Part shown: positions 27,127-35,668 of the stretch, piece by piece
How the letters are laid out: each line of letters opens with the position of its first letter
Numbering within the stretch: position 1 is the stretch's first letter
Assembly (NCBI RefSeq): GCF_002094855.1
Contig: NZ_ARYN01000020.1
Span: 1-64,000 of the forward strand
Length of the DNA stretch: 64,000 nt
DNA from: Zunongwangia atlantica 22II14-10F7
GTDB taxonomy: Bacteria > Bacteroidota > Bacteroidia > Flavobacteriales > Flavobacteriaceae
Reading direction: 5' to 3'
Position numbers and translations under genes: made by a program
The notes under the pieces: model-generated
Told to the model about the DNA's origin: nothing
What the model saw: the letters and a program-made list of their open reading frames with translations, nothing else
The model's database searches: none

Positions 27127-29235
27127 TTAAGTTTCATTTTCGATAATTTTGAGGGCAATTTTAATATCGTTGTAAGGTATTGCTTCTTCAAAATGTTCAA
27201 AATAAGGTTTTAATTTATCGGGGTTGCCCAATTCTTTTTTTGCTTTTTTAACGGCCTCTAGATCGGCTTTGCCAATAAATTGTTTTAAATCGATATCTTC
27301 ACCTTCATCGTAAAGTTTTACAAGATGAGACATAATGGTAATTTCTGATAGTTCTCGTTCTTTAGCGATTTCTTCAGGTGTTTTACCTTCAGCATAAAGC
27401 TCGCCGGTAATTTTATAGGTTTTGCTTTTTCTCTGCGTTTTTCGGGTGCGTTTTTGTTTAGAAAATGAGATAATTTCTTTAATGAAACGATAGCCATATT
27501 CTTCCATTTTCTTTCGGCCAACTCCGTTAATTAGCATAAAATCATCATCGGTCATTGGTCTGGAACGCTCCATTTCTTTTAAGGTGGCATCATTGAAAAT
27601 CAAATAAGCCGGAATTTCTTCTTCCCTTGCAATTTCTAGCCTTAGTTGTCTAAGTTTCTCAAAAAGTGAATTTTCGGCAGCAATTTTTTCAGAAGAACTA
27701 CTAGTTGAAGCACTTTGAATTTTACGATCTGGTGTTTTGGCTAAATGTACTTTCTTACCTTCAAAAAGTACATCTTTAGCGTGCTTAGTTAATTTTAAAG
27801 CATTGCCCTGGTGAAAAGCAATTTCAGCATAACCTAAATTTATAAGTTGTAAAATATATTGTTGCCAGTTGTTCCAGGAAATATCCTGCCCAACTCCGTA
27901 AGTTTTTAAACGATTGTAATTTTTGGATAAGGTATGTTCGTTTTGGCTACCACGTAAAACATCCACTACGGTAGTGATTGGTTCTTTTCCTTTTAAGCGA
28001 TAGATACACGAAAGTGCTTTTTGAGCCGCTACTGTACCATCAAAAAATTGAGGCGGATTTTTACAAATATCGCAGTTACCACAGTCTTCCTGTTTAATTT
28101 CACCAAAATAACTCAGTAATATTTTTCGGCGGCAGGTTAGCGCTTCAGCATATTGCTTCATACGGTCTAATTTGGCTACCTGAATATCTTTATTCTTAGT
28201 ATTTTCAGCAAATCGTTGTAATTGAACAACATCAGCATAACTATGAAAAAGCAAAGTGTCAGAAGGCAAGCCATCACGCCCGGCACGACCAATTTCCTGA
28301 TAGTAACCTTCCAGATTTTTAGGCATGTTGTAATGAATTACCCAGCGAATATTCGATTTATCGATTCCCATCCCAAAGGCGATGGTTGCGCAAATAATTT
28401 CAGTCTTATCGTTTATAAAATCATCCTGAATTTTTTCACGTTCATCATGTTTTAATCCTGCATGATAAGCCTTTGCATCAAAACCTTTTTGCTGAAGTTT
28501 TTCAGCTAATTCTTCTGTATTTTTACGGCTTAAACAGTAAATAATTCCACTTTCGTTGGGACGATTTTTAATGAATTTCGCAATTTGCTCGAAACGTTTT
28601 ATGCCCTGTCGAACTTCCAGACTCAAATTTTTTCGGTCGAAAGAAGAAATATGTTTTTCGGCTTCAGGAATATTAAGTTGCTGGCATATGTCGTGTCTGG
28701 TTGCCTTATCTGCCGTCGCAGTTAAAGCCACGATTGGCGTTTTAGAAAATCGCTTCTTTAAATAACCAAGCTGAGTATAAGCCGGTCTAAAATCGTGACC
28801 CCAACTCGAGATACAATGCGCTTCATCGATAGCGATTAGGCTAATGGTTTCTTCAGTTAAAAAACGATCTAAAACCTGTAAACTTTCCGGAGCAATATAA
28901 AGCAGCTTCAGTTCATTTTTGTCGATCTTCTGGAAAATACTTTCCTGGTCTGCAGCATCCTGACTACTATTTAGAAATTCGGCTTCAATTCCGTTGGCTT
29001 TTAATCCATCTACCTGATCCTTCATTAAAGCGATAAGCGGAGAAATAACGATGGTTAGTTTTGGCAAAAGAATAGCTGGTAGCTGATAACAAATAGATTT
29101 ACCGCCACCGGTTGGCATAATTACCAGGTTGTCTTTTCCGTCGAAAATAGACTGAATAATTTTTTCCTGTAAGGGCCTAAAACTATCGTAACCAAAATAT
29201 TCTTTTAACGTATTAAGCAGCTGCTGTTTCTCCAT
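27127..29235 (-). CDS. recQ: ATP-dependent DNA helicase RecQ
   Basis: The 702-residue protein contains Walker A (MPTGGGKSICYQLP), DEAH (IAIDEAHCISSWGHDFRPAY), the helicase C-terminal domain (ATIAFGMGIDKSNIRWVIHYNMPKNLEGYYQEIGRAGRDG), the RecQ zinc site (CRRKILLSYFGE with CGNCDIC), a winged-helix RQC domain and an HRDC domain (RSRPMTDDDFMLINGVGRKKMEEYG). A C-terminal helix-turn-helix-like tail (KTPEEIAKERELSEITIMSHLVKL) makes it longer than E. coli RecQ. It unwinds DNA in recombination repair. A TAACTTTG element ends 6 nt before the ATG, so the mRNA may be nearly leaderless. Confidence 0.96.
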   Translation of the reverse strand: MEKQQLLNTLKEYFGYDSFRPLQEKIIQSIFDGKDNLVIMPTGGGKSICYQLPAILLPKLTIVISPLIALMKDQVDGLKANGIEAEFLNSSQDAADQESIFQKIDKNELKLLYIAPESLQVLDRFLTEETISLIAIDEAHCISSWGHDFRPAYTQLGYLKKRFSKTPIVALTATADKATRHDICQQLNIPEAEKHISSFDRKNLSLEVRQGIKRFEQIAKFIKNRPNESGIIYCLSRKNTEELAEKLQQKGFDAKAYHAGLKHDEREKIQDDFINDKTEIICATIAFGMGIDKSNIRWVIHYNMPKNLEGYYQEIGRAGRDGLPSDTLLFHSYADVVQLQRFAENTKNKDIQVAKLDRMKQYAEALTCRRKILLSYFGEIKQEDCGNCDICKNPPQFFDGTVAAQKALSCIYRLKGKEPITTVVDVLRGSQNEHTLSKNYNRLKTYGVGQDISWNNWQQYILQLINLGYAEIAFHQGNALKLTKHAKDVLFEGKKVHLAKTPDRKIQSASTSSSSEKIAAENSLFEKLRQLRLEIAREEEIPAYLIFNDATLKEMERSRPMTDDDFMLINGVGRKKMEEYGYRFIKEIISFSKQKRTRKTQRKSKTYKITGELYAEGKTPEEIAKERELSEITIMSHLVKLYDEGEDIDLKQFIGKADLEAVKKAKKELGNPDKLKPYFEHFEEAIPYNDIKIALKIIENET

Positions 29236-29240
29236 AAATG

Positions 29241-29248
29241 CAAAGTTA
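29241..29248 (-). promoter_or_regulatory. -7 element for recQ (TAACTTTG)
   Basis: On the minus strand TAACTTTG is followed by CATTT and then the recQ ATG, so the start codon would be at or very near +1. Confidence 0.45.
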
Positions 29249-29334
29249 AAAAAGAAAGCAGCCTGTAAAAGCTGAAAATGAAATTTGCAGTGGTATTAAA
29301 TGATTATTATTACATTTAACATTAAAAACCTTTT

Positions 29335-30423
29335 ATGGCCAAGAGCAAGAAAAAGCGACTTTCCCTGCGACGCCCCAAATCGAGCAAAGCGCTTAACCAA
29401 ATCCCGGGAACAGTTACCTATGTTGGTAATAAAGAATCTGCCGAAACTTTATTAGATGTAATTGATTTTAATGCTGAACATTATGAACGTTTTCGATCTA
29501 AAAATCCGCAGGACGCTTTAAAGTTTGAAGATGAATCTAAAATTACCTGGATTAATATCGACGGACTTAATAATACCGAAGAAATCGAAAAACTGGGAAA
29601 GTATTTTGAACTTCACCCGCTTATTCTTGAAGATATAGCCAATACCAACCAAAGGCCAAAAATCGATGAATATCAGGACTATCTTTTTGTGGTGGCAAAA
29701 ATGCTGTATTATAATGCTGATGGAACTTTACAAATAGAACATATAAGTTTGGTGGTTGGTAAAGATTATGTATTAACCTTTCAGGAAGCCGGTGGTGATG
29801 TTTTTGATGGGGTAAGAGAACGAATTGAATTTAAAAAAGGCCGAATTAGAAATCGAAGAGCAGATTATCTAATGTTCGCTTTATTAGATGCCATAATTGA
29901 TAATTATTTTATCGTCGTTGAAGATATTAGCGAAAAAATTGAAGGTTTTGAAGATCAGATTTTCCTAAATGACCAGGACGAGGATTTGGTGAGGGAAATT
30001 CAGGAATTGAAAAGAGCGATTGTAAGGATTAGACGATCGGTTTTTCCTTTACGTGAAGTTTTGGGAAGATTAGAAAAGCTTAATCACCCGATAATCGATG
30101 AAAATACGGGGAATTATTTAAGAGATCTTGTAGATCATATTATTCAAATTTCAGAAAATATAGATATTTATCGTGAGATGATCTGGAGTTTAATGGATAT
30201 GTACATGACTACGATAAGTAATAAAATGAATGAAGTAATGAAGGTTTTAACGATTATGGCCTCCATTTTTATTCCGCTTACGTTTATTGCCGGTATCTAC
30301 GGAATGAATTTCGAATACATTCCAGAATTACAATGGAGATATAGTTATTTTGTGCTTTGGGGCGTGATGATTATTGTTTTCTTTGTGATGCTCTATTATT
30401 TTAAACGTAAAAAATGGCTTTAA
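29335..30423 (+). CDS. corA: CorA-type magnesium/cobalt channel
   Basis: The 362-residue protein has a large cytoplasmic N-terminal domain, a long helix (EIQELKRAIVRIRRSVFPLREVLGRL) and two C-terminal membrane helices with the diagnostic YGMNF motif near residue 322 at the end of the first. CorA channels are pentamers importing Mg2+ and sometimes Co2+. The first 25 residues are Lys/Arg-rich, an extension seen in many Bacteroidota members. A lactonase gene follows after 34 bp and may be co-transcribed. Confidence 0.94.
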   Translation: MAKSKKKRLSLRRPKSSKALNQIPGTVTYVGNKESAETLLDVIDFNAEHYERFRSKNPQDALKFEDESKITWINIDGLNNTEEIEKLGKYFELHPLILEDIANTNQRPKIDEYQDYLFVVAKMLYYNADGTLQIEHISLVVGKDYVLTFQEAGGDVFDGVRERIEFKKGRIRNRRADYLMFALLDAIIDNYFIVVEDISEKIEGFEDQIFLNDQDEDLVREIQELKRAIVRIRRSVFPLREVLGRLEKLNHPIIDENTGNYLRDLVDHIIQISENIDIYREMIWSLMDMYMTTISNKMNEVMKVLTIMASIFIPLTFIAGIYGMNFEYIPELQWRYSYFVLWGVMIIVFFVMLYYFKRKKWL

Positions 30424-30457
30424 GCCAAAAAATATAATCTAAATCAAACATAAGAAA

Positions 30458-31630
30458 ATGATCAACCGAAAATTGGCTGTAGCAGTTGTAATTGCTGCTC
30501 TTTCGTTTAGTAGTTGTAAGAATGACAAAACTGAAAATGCCGAAGAGGACGCTTTAAAAAACACTGAGAAAATGTCGAAAATGAATACTGCGTTTATAGG
30601 AACCTACACAAAAAAAGAAGGCCATGTAGATGGAAAAGCCGATGGGATTTTAAGTGTAAAACAAGATCCCGAAACTGGCAAAATTAGCTTAGGTAAAGCT
30701 CTGGCTAAGGTAAATAATCCTTCATTCGTAAAACTTACCAGTGATAATAAATATTTATATGCGGTAAGCGAATTAACAGATAATGATGCTGAATCTGGAT
30801 TTATACACAGCTTTCAGGTAAAAGACAATGATAGTTTAGTTGAAGTAGATAAAGTTTCTACTGAAGCTTTTGCACCTTGCCATATCGAGATCGATAAAAC
30901 CAATAAATTCGCTTTTGTTTCTAATTACGTGGGGGGAGTAGTGGTGATGTACCGCATTCAGCAGGACGGGAGTTTAGAGAAGCATCAGCAGTTAAATATG
31001 CCAAATTCAGATGAATCTCATACTCATTCGACTTCAATTTCAGCAGATAACAAACACATTTATATTTGTGATCTTGGATTGGATAAGATCTGGATTTATG
31101 ATTTTGATGCTGAAGAAAAAACAATTCAGAAGAATAAACAGGAAGCTGTTTCTTTACCAAAAGGTGCCGGGCCAAGACATTTTGAATTTAGTAAAGACCA
31201 GAAGTTTGCCTATAGTGCAAATGAACTTAATAGTAGCATTAGTGTTTTTAAAGTAGAAGAGAATGGTGGTCTAACTTTACAAAATACGATATCCAGTATT
31301 CCTGAGGATTTTACTGAAAAGAATAGCGGAGCAGATATTCATATTTCACCTTCGGGCAATTACTTATATGCTTCAAATCGAGGTCATAATAGTATTGCCG
31401 TTTTTAAAATCGATAATCAAACCGGTGCATTAACAAATAAAGGCTATGCCAGTACTAACGGAAAAACACCTCGAAATTTTGCGATTTCTGTCGATGGAAA
31501 ATTTCTTTATGCCGCTAACCAGGATTCCAGCGATATTCAGGCTTATGAAATAGACAAAGAAACAGGGACGTTAGAAGCCATTGGTAAACCAGTTGCGGTA
31601 CCAACGCCTGTTTGTATTGAATTCGAATAA
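30458..31630 (+). CDS. Lactonase family (Pgl-type beta-propeller) lipoprotein
   Basis: The 390-residue protein has a lipoprotein signal (AVVIAALSFSSC, Cys about residue 20) and a seven-bladed propeller like that of YbhE-type 6-phosphogluconolactonase. Repeated strands have the DNKYLYAVSEL, DKTNKFAFVSNYVGG, SADNKHIYICDLGLDKI, SPSGNYLYASNRGHNSIAVF and SVDGKFLYAANQDSSDIQAY pattern. Cytoplasmic homologues hydrolyse 6-phosphogluconolactone, but the exported location here argues for a different substrate. The name lactonase is therefore only the family label. Confidence 0.82.
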   Translation: MINRKLAVAVVIAALSFSSCKNDKTENAEEDALKNTEKMSKMNTAFIGTYTKKEGHVDGKADGILSVKQDPETGKISLGKALAKVNNPSFVKLTSDNKYLYAVSELTDNDAESGFIHSFQVKDNDSLVEVDKVSTEAFAPCHIEIDKTNKFAFVSNYVGGVVVMYRIQQDGSLEKHQQLNMPNSDESHTHSTSISADNKHIYICDLGLDKIWIYDFDAEEKTIQKNKQEAVSLPKGAGPRHFEFSKDQKFAYSANELNSSISVFKVEENGGLTLQNTISSIPEDFTEKNSGADIHISPSGNYLYASNRGHNSIAVFKIDNQTGALTNKGYASTNGKTPRNFAISVDGKFLYAANQDSSDIQAYEIDKETGTLEAIGKPVAVPTPVCIEFE

Positions 31631-31642
31631 TAGTACGCTAAA

Positions 31643-31810
31643 ATGAATAAAATTAGAATTACAGGAATCATCTTTATAGTTGCAGGACTTGGACTTACCT
31701 ATTTTTTAAGGCATACCGAAATTTATTTTTTCTCCGGAATTTTGTTGGGAATAGGTATTTTATGGACGATAACAGGAAAAACAAAACGAACAAATAGCAA
31801 AAAGAATTAA
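31643..31810 (+). CDS. Small two-span membrane protein, 55 aa
   Basis: The frame starts MNKIRITGIIFIVAGLGLTY and forms two hydrophobic helices separated by RHTEIYF, then a Lys/Arg/Asn-rich tail. It begins 12 bp after the lactonase stop and ends 3 bp before a strong terminator stem, so it looks like the last gene of the corA-lactonase transcript. No family recognised. Confidence 0.6.
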   Translation: MNKIRITGIIFIVAGLGLTYFLRHTEIYFFSGILLGIGILWTITGKTKRTNSKKN

Positions 31811-31812
31811 AT

Positions 31813-31842
31813 AAAAAAACCGGCGAATAGCCGGTTTTTTTA
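31813..31842 (+). terminator. Rho-independent terminator
   Basis: AAAAACCGGC (31815-31824) pairs with GCCGGTTTTT (31830-31839) around a GAATA loop, followed by more T. Confidence 0.85.
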
Positions 31843-31938
31843 TTGGCAACACCAAATAGTATAATGCCCCAAGGCTTGTTTCGAAATTAAAATTTGTTTC
31901 CAACGAATGCTTGGAGGGCTTGCCCCGAGGAAGTTTAT
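31843..31938 (+). repeat. Dispersed ~95-bp intergenic repeat, copy 2
   Basis: The order TTGGCAACACC, TATAATGCCCCAAGGCTTG, GAAATTAAAATTTGTTTCC, CAACGAATGC and GGGCTTGCCCCGAGGAAGTT follows the family pattern. It begins directly at the end of the preceding terminator. Confidence 0.7.
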
Positions 31939-31953
31939 TATACCAAGCTGAGG

Positions 31954-32706
31954 TTATTTTGCTAAATAACCACCATCTATAGGATAGTAAGCACCAGTAG
32001 CAAAAGAAGCTTTATCACTAGCTAACCATAAAAATAATTCAGCACATTCATCTGAGCTACCAAGACGCCCCATTGGATGTAAATTTGCCAGGTTTTGGTA
32101 TGCTTCATCAGATAACGAAGATTTTACCAGTGGGGTTTCAATAAAAGCAGGCCCTGCACTGTTAACTCTAATTCCTTTTTTTGCATATTCTATTCCGGCA
32201 GATTTAGAAAGTCCTACCACACCATGTTTTGCAGCAGCGTATGCTCCAGAATTTTCAAAACCAACCTGACCTAAAATAGAGGCAACATTAATAATCGATC
32301 CGCTACCATTTTTTTCCATAGCCGGAATTTGATAACGCATTCCGTAAAATACACCATTAAGGTTTACAGAAATAACTTTGTTCCATTCCTCAATAGGATA
32401 TTCGCCAATTGGAGAAACAACACCACTAATCCCAGCGTTGTTTACGGCAATATCTAATTTTCCAAAAGCTTTAATTGCTTCTGCAACGGTTCTTTCTGAA
32501 TCTTCAGGTTTAGAGGTATCTGCATTTACAAAAATAGCTTCACCCTCATTTTCTTTAATTGTTGAAACAACTGCATTCCCATGTTCTTCATTAATATCTG
32601 TAACAACTACTTTTGCACCGTTCTTAGCAAACAGAACTGCAGTACTTTTACCAATACCAGAACCTGCGCCAGTAACGATGGCTACTTTGTCTTCTAATAA
32701 ACTCAT
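31954..32706 (-). CDS. SDR family oxidoreductase
   Basis: A 250-residue classical short-chain dehydrogenase with TGAGSGIGKSTA (NAD(P) site), an Asp at the end of beta-2 (VVTDINEEHG) that favours NAD(H), NNAGISGVVSP, the catalytic Ser in VASILG, and YAAAK. The closest textbook relatives are glucose-1-dehydrogenase-type SDRs with ambiguous substrates. It is a single-gene unit on the minus strand; a TATCTTCG sequence about 40 bp upstream is a near match to the -7 element. Confidence 0.88.
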   Translation of the reverse strand: MSLLEDKVAIVTGAGSGIGKSTAVLFAKNGAKVVVTDINEEHGNAVVSTIKENEGEAIFVNADTSKPEDSERTVAEAIKAFGKLDIAVNNAGISGVVSPIGEYPIEEWNKVISVNLNGVFYGMRYQIPAMEKNGSGSIINVASILGQVGFENSGAYAAAKHGVVGLSKSAGIEYAKKGIRVNSAGPAFIETPLVKSSLSDEAYQNLANLHPMGRLGSSDECAELFLWLASDKASFATGAYYPIDGGYLAK

Positions 32707-33011
32707 AATCTTTTAAATTTTAGGTGAAATTACGAAGATATGAGATCATTGTTTCTTTATGAAGTATTAAATTATTCTCTAAAACCTTATTTATTTAATA
32801 TTCTATCAAAAAAATGGAATGATTATGGCAATATTATGTTTAAAATTAAGTTCTTTGTATATGTTATAGTCAGTTTACAATTAACTTACATCTGTAAATT
32901 AAAATATAGAATTATAGGTTGATTTTATGGTCGCGATTAACCAAGCCTTATAATTTCCAACTTTAAGCGACACAGAAAAAGCTTTAGTTAACCGCTAAGG
33001 CTTTTTCGTTT
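32707..33011. other. Non-coding gap with a terminator-like hairpin at 32975-33007
   Basis: The only structure is a 13-bp stem (32975-32987 with 32995-33007, one G-U pair) followed by a T tract, a convincing intrinsic terminator with no recognisable gene before it. A 60-codon frame at 32740 has poor codon character and is not called. A short untranslated RNA ending at this hairpin is possible. Confidence 0.4.
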
Positions 33012-33110
33012 TTTATAGGTACAGCCAAGGGTATAATACCCTAAGGCTTGTCTCGAAATTAAAAATTTGTTTCCAACGAATGCCTCAAGGACTCGCACCT
33101 AGTTAGTTTA
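33012..33110 (+). repeat. Dispersed ~95-bp intergenic repeat, copy 3
   Basis: It carries GGTATAATACCCTAAGGC, TTGTCTCGAAATTAAAAA, TTTGTTTCCAACGAATGCC and a diverged end (CTCGCACCTAGTTAGTTTAC). As with copies 1 and 2 it sits directly beside a terminator hairpin. Confidence 0.7.
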
Positions 33111-33200
33111 CTTTTCCAGTTTTTAAGTAATTAATGATTTAGAAATAAATTATTATTAATTTGTTAATATTAGATGTGTTTAAAAATTAATTCTTAAATT

Positions 33201-33340
33201 TATCTTTGTCGTAAATAATTGATATGAAAAAGAGGGGGCAATTCTGAAATGATAGTCACACCCCCTTTTTTGATATCGAAAAAAGAAAGAATTAGCCAGG
33301 GATGGAGTTGAAGGAACTGCATCCTTTTCTTTTTTATACA
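33201..33340 (+). ncRNA. Candidate small structured RNA with two hairpins
   Basis: A TATCTTTG -7 element (33201-33208) is followed by two hairpins. The first joins GGGGG (33234-33238) and CCCCC (33261-33265), with flanking A and T tracts; within it a 7-codon frame (MKKRGQF) ends. The second has an outer stem AAAAAAGAAA/TTTCTTTTTT (33279-33288/33326-33335), an 11-nt one-sided bulge containing TTAGCCAG, and an inner stem GGATG-AGTT/AACT-CATCC. The AGCCAGGGATGGAG core looks familiar from flavobacterial intergenic regions, but I cannot name an Rfam family. It could be a terminated RNA or a leader element. Confidence 0.4.
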
Positions 33341-33707
33341 AATTCGAAGAAACTTAATAAGTGGTTGATTTACAGTGTTTTTTTACTGAATACCTATTTG
33401 TGTATTCCAAGAAACCTGTAATATTCTTTACAATCCTCGATTATTTATCTTAAATTTGGGCATATTTCGATGGTTTTTGTCCAATTTTTTCTAACCAATA
33501 GGCTTTAATAAAGCATAGGGCAATTCAGATTAATCAATAATAAAGATTTTAATCGATCACTGGAAATCACTTTCAGAAGAAAGAAAAGCTAAATTTATAA
33601 CTTCTTTTTTGTGAAATTTTACCGGATTATTGTTTAATAACTTCAGAAAGATTTGTTGATTTTTAAAAACTTCAGCAGTAAAAAAGAATAGTAATCTAAA
33701 TTTATAT
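33341..33707 (+). other. Long possible 5' leader of the cold-shock gene
   Basis: No gene is seen. A TAAATTTG element (33451-33458) is the nearest exact -7 match upstream of the cold-shock gene; if used, the mRNA would have an untranslated leader of roughly 240 nt, as known for some cold-shock genes. The region is AT-rich without a strong hairpin. Confidence 0.3.
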
Positions 33708-34145
33708 ATGGCAGACACTTTTTCTAAAAGACAAAAAGAAAAGAAAAAATTATTAAAGAAGAAATTAAAAGCACAACGTAGGGAAGATCGCAAACAGGAA
33801 AACGATAAGGGTAAAAGCTTTGAAGATATGATTGCGTATGTAGATGCGAATGGAAACCTTACAGATACGCCGCCAGATGAGCAGCAAAAAGTAGAGGTTA
33901 GTGCAGAGGATATCGACCTTAATTATCAAAGAGAGACCAAAACAGATACACGTGATACCGGAGTTGTAATCTCGTTTTTTGAAAATAAAGGTTATGGATT
34001 TATAAAAGATGATATTACCGGAGATAATATTTTTGTGCACCATCAGGATTCTGTGAAACCTTTATCAGAGCGTACAAAAGTTAGCTATAGAAAAGAGCGT
34101 TCTCCAAAAGGATTTCAGGCAACTTCAGTAGAAGTTATAGATTAA
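33708..34145 (+). CDS. Cold-shock domain protein with basic N-terminal extension
   Basis: The 145-residue protein has a very basic N-terminus (residues 5-30, rich in KKK and RRE), an acidic linker and a C-terminal cold-shock domain (residues ~83-145). The domain shows the RNP1-like KGYGFI and RNP2-like NIFVHH motifs plus KVSYRKERSPKGFQATSVEV. Such proteins bind single-stranded RNA or DNA and loosen structure. It is about twice the size of a classical CspA, and the KR-rich tail may aid RNA or ribosome binding (inference). A strong terminator follows. Confidence 0.9.
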   Translation: MADTFSKRQKEKKKLLKKKLKAQRREDRKQENDKGKSFEDMIAYVDANGNLTDTPPDEQQKVEVSAEDIDLNYQRETKTDTRDTGVVISFFENKGYGFIKDDITGDNIFVHHQDSVKPLSERTKVSYRKERSPKGFQATSVEVID

Positions 34146-34167
34146 AGATAAATGACATATTTCTTAT

Positions 34168-34205
34168 AAAAAGGCTTCTCGTTAACTCGGGAAGCCTTTT
34201 TTATA
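34168..34205 (+). terminator. Rho-independent terminator after the cold-shock gene
   Basis: AAAAAGGCTTC (34168-34178) pairs with GAAGCCTTTTT (34191-34201). Confidence 0.85.
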
Positions 34206-34263
34206 AGCCGATTTTGTATAAAATTGGTCTTCTTTTTTAAAATGAATTAAATGTAAAATCTTT

Positions 34264-34357
34264 ATAGGCGCCGCTAAAAAGGGATAATACCCGGAGGCTT
34301 GCCTCGAAATTAAAAAATTGTTTCCAAACAATGCAATGCCTTGAGTTAGTTTACTTT
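34264..34357 (+). repeat. Dispersed ~95-bp intergenic repeat, copy 4
   Basis: Landmarks are ATAGGCGCCGCTAAAAAGGG, ATAATACCCGGAGGCTTGCC, TCGAAATTAAAAAATTG, TTTCCAAACAATGC and GAGTTAGTTTAC. The right arm is degraded relative to the other copies. It again follows a terminator by about 60 bp. Confidence 0.65.
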
Positions 34358-34415
34358 TTCTACTAAAATTCGAAGTTTTAGGAGTATTTCTTTAGAGGCT
34401 TTCCGTCGAAATATT

Positions 34416-34423
34416 TATTTTTG
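34416..34423 (+). promoter_or_regulatory. -7 element before the PAS kinase gene (TATTTTTG)
   Basis: TATTTTTG ends only 3 nt before the ATG at 34427, which suggests a leaderless or near-leaderless transcript. A TTTA at 34391-34394 is a weak -33 candidate. Confidence 0.4.
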
Positions 34424-34426
34424 AGT

Positions 34427-35650
34427 ATGAAGAATTTTGAAGAAATCAATAAACATACCTTTGGAGTATTATTTAATGCTGTTTCTGAAGGGATTATTGT
34501 TGTTGATACTAACCAAACCATAGTTGCTACTAACCAATCTGCAGACGAAACTTTTGGCTTTTCTAAAGGAGAGCTAAAGGGTAAACATCTTGATATTTTA
34601 ATCCCGAAAGAAAAGCATACTGTTCATCATGCTCATATGGATAAATTTCTTCAGCATATGAGTCATCGGCAAATGGGGCAGGGACGTGATTTATTTGGCA
34701 GGAGAAAGGATGGAAGTACTTTTCCTGTAGAAGTGGGGTTAAATCCTTTTGAACTAAAGGACGAATCTTATGTAATGGCAATGGTAATCGATATTACCCT
34801 GCGTAAACAACAAGAACAGGAGATTTTATTGCTGAATAATGAGTTGGAATCCCGAATTGAAAAGAGAACTCAGGAATTACAAATTGCGGTAGAGGGTCTT
34901 GAAGAAGAAATAGTTAAAAGGAAGACTGCTGAAAATAAGATCAAAGAATCTTTGCGAAAAGAACGGGAATTAAACGAGCTGAAAACAAAGTTTCTTTCTA
35001 TGGTGTCGCATGAATTTAAAACTCCCTTAAGCGGGATTTTAACTTCAACCACATTAATAGGAAAATATACCGATACCGAGCAACAGCAAAAACGTGAAAA
35101 GCATTTAAAAACTATTGCAGGGAAGGTAAAGTATCTAAATAATATTTTGGACGATTTTTTAAGTGTAGAGCGTTTAGAGACGGGAAAAGTAAATTACAAA
35201 TATTCTCATTTTCCGCTCACTAAAACGCTTAACGAAGTAATTTACGATGCTAATATGCTGCTTAAAGAAGGCCAGGAAATTCTTTACCCTAAGCAAATAG
35301 ACGACATTGTTTTATATTTTGACGATAAAATATTAGAGCTTATTTTAACTAATCTTATCAATAATGCCATCAAGTATTCTCCAGAGAATTCTACGATCGA
35401 GGTCGAGAGTTACGAGGAGGGCGAAATGGTACACGTGCTGGTAAAAGATCAGGGAATAGGAATCCCAGAAAATGAGCAAAAACATATTTTTAACCGATAC
35501 TTTAGGGCAGAGAATGCATTAACTAATCAGGGTACAGGGATTGGTCTAAATATCATTAAAAGTCATTTAGAAAATCTTGGTGGCAAAATTACCTTTAAAA
35601 GTAAGCAGAACCAGGGAAGTACTTTTCATGTACAGATTCCAAAACAATAA
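34427..35650 (+). CDS. PAS-domain sensor histidine kinase
   Basis: The 407-residue kinase has no membrane segment. A PAS domain (residues ~8-125; GIIVVDTNQTIVATNQSADETFGF, PVEVGLNPF) is followed by a coiled coil and the HisKA box (FLSMVSHEFKTPLSGI, His about residue 195). The ATP-binding domain follows with the N box (NLINNAIKYSPE), G1 (DQGIGIPENE) and G2 (GTGIGLNI). It is therefore a cytoplasmic sensor, possibly of redox or a small ligand. The REC-CRP regulator gene follows after 18 bp and is its likely partner. ATG at 34427 is chosen over the TTG two codons earlier. Confidence 0.92.
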   Translation: MKNFEEINKHTFGVLFNAVSEGIIVVDTNQTIVATNQSADETFGFSKGELKGKHLDILIPKEKHTVHHAHMDKFLQHMSHRQMGQGRDLFGRRKDGSTFPVEVGLNPFELKDESYVMAMVIDITLRKQQEQEILLLNNELESRIEKRTQELQIAVEGLEEEIVKRKTAENKIKESLRKERELNELKTKFLSMVSHEFKTPLSGILTSTTLIGKYTDTEQQQKREKHLKTIAGKVKYLNNILDDFLSVERLETGKVNYKYSHFPLTKTLNEVIYDANMLLKEGQEILYPKQIDDIVLYFDDKILELILTNLINNAIKYSPENSTIEVESYEEGEMVHVLVKDQGIGIPENEQKHIFNRYFRAENALTNQGTGIGLNIIKSHLENLGGKITFKSKQNQGSTFHVQIPKQ

Positions 35651-35668
35651 AAAAAATCTCCAAAAAAT

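Noticed and set aside
32740-32922. 60-codon plus-strand frame
   Set aside because: It consists of AT-rich low-complexity codons, has no promoter or relatives that I recognise, and its membrane-like content is expected by chance in AT-rich DNA.
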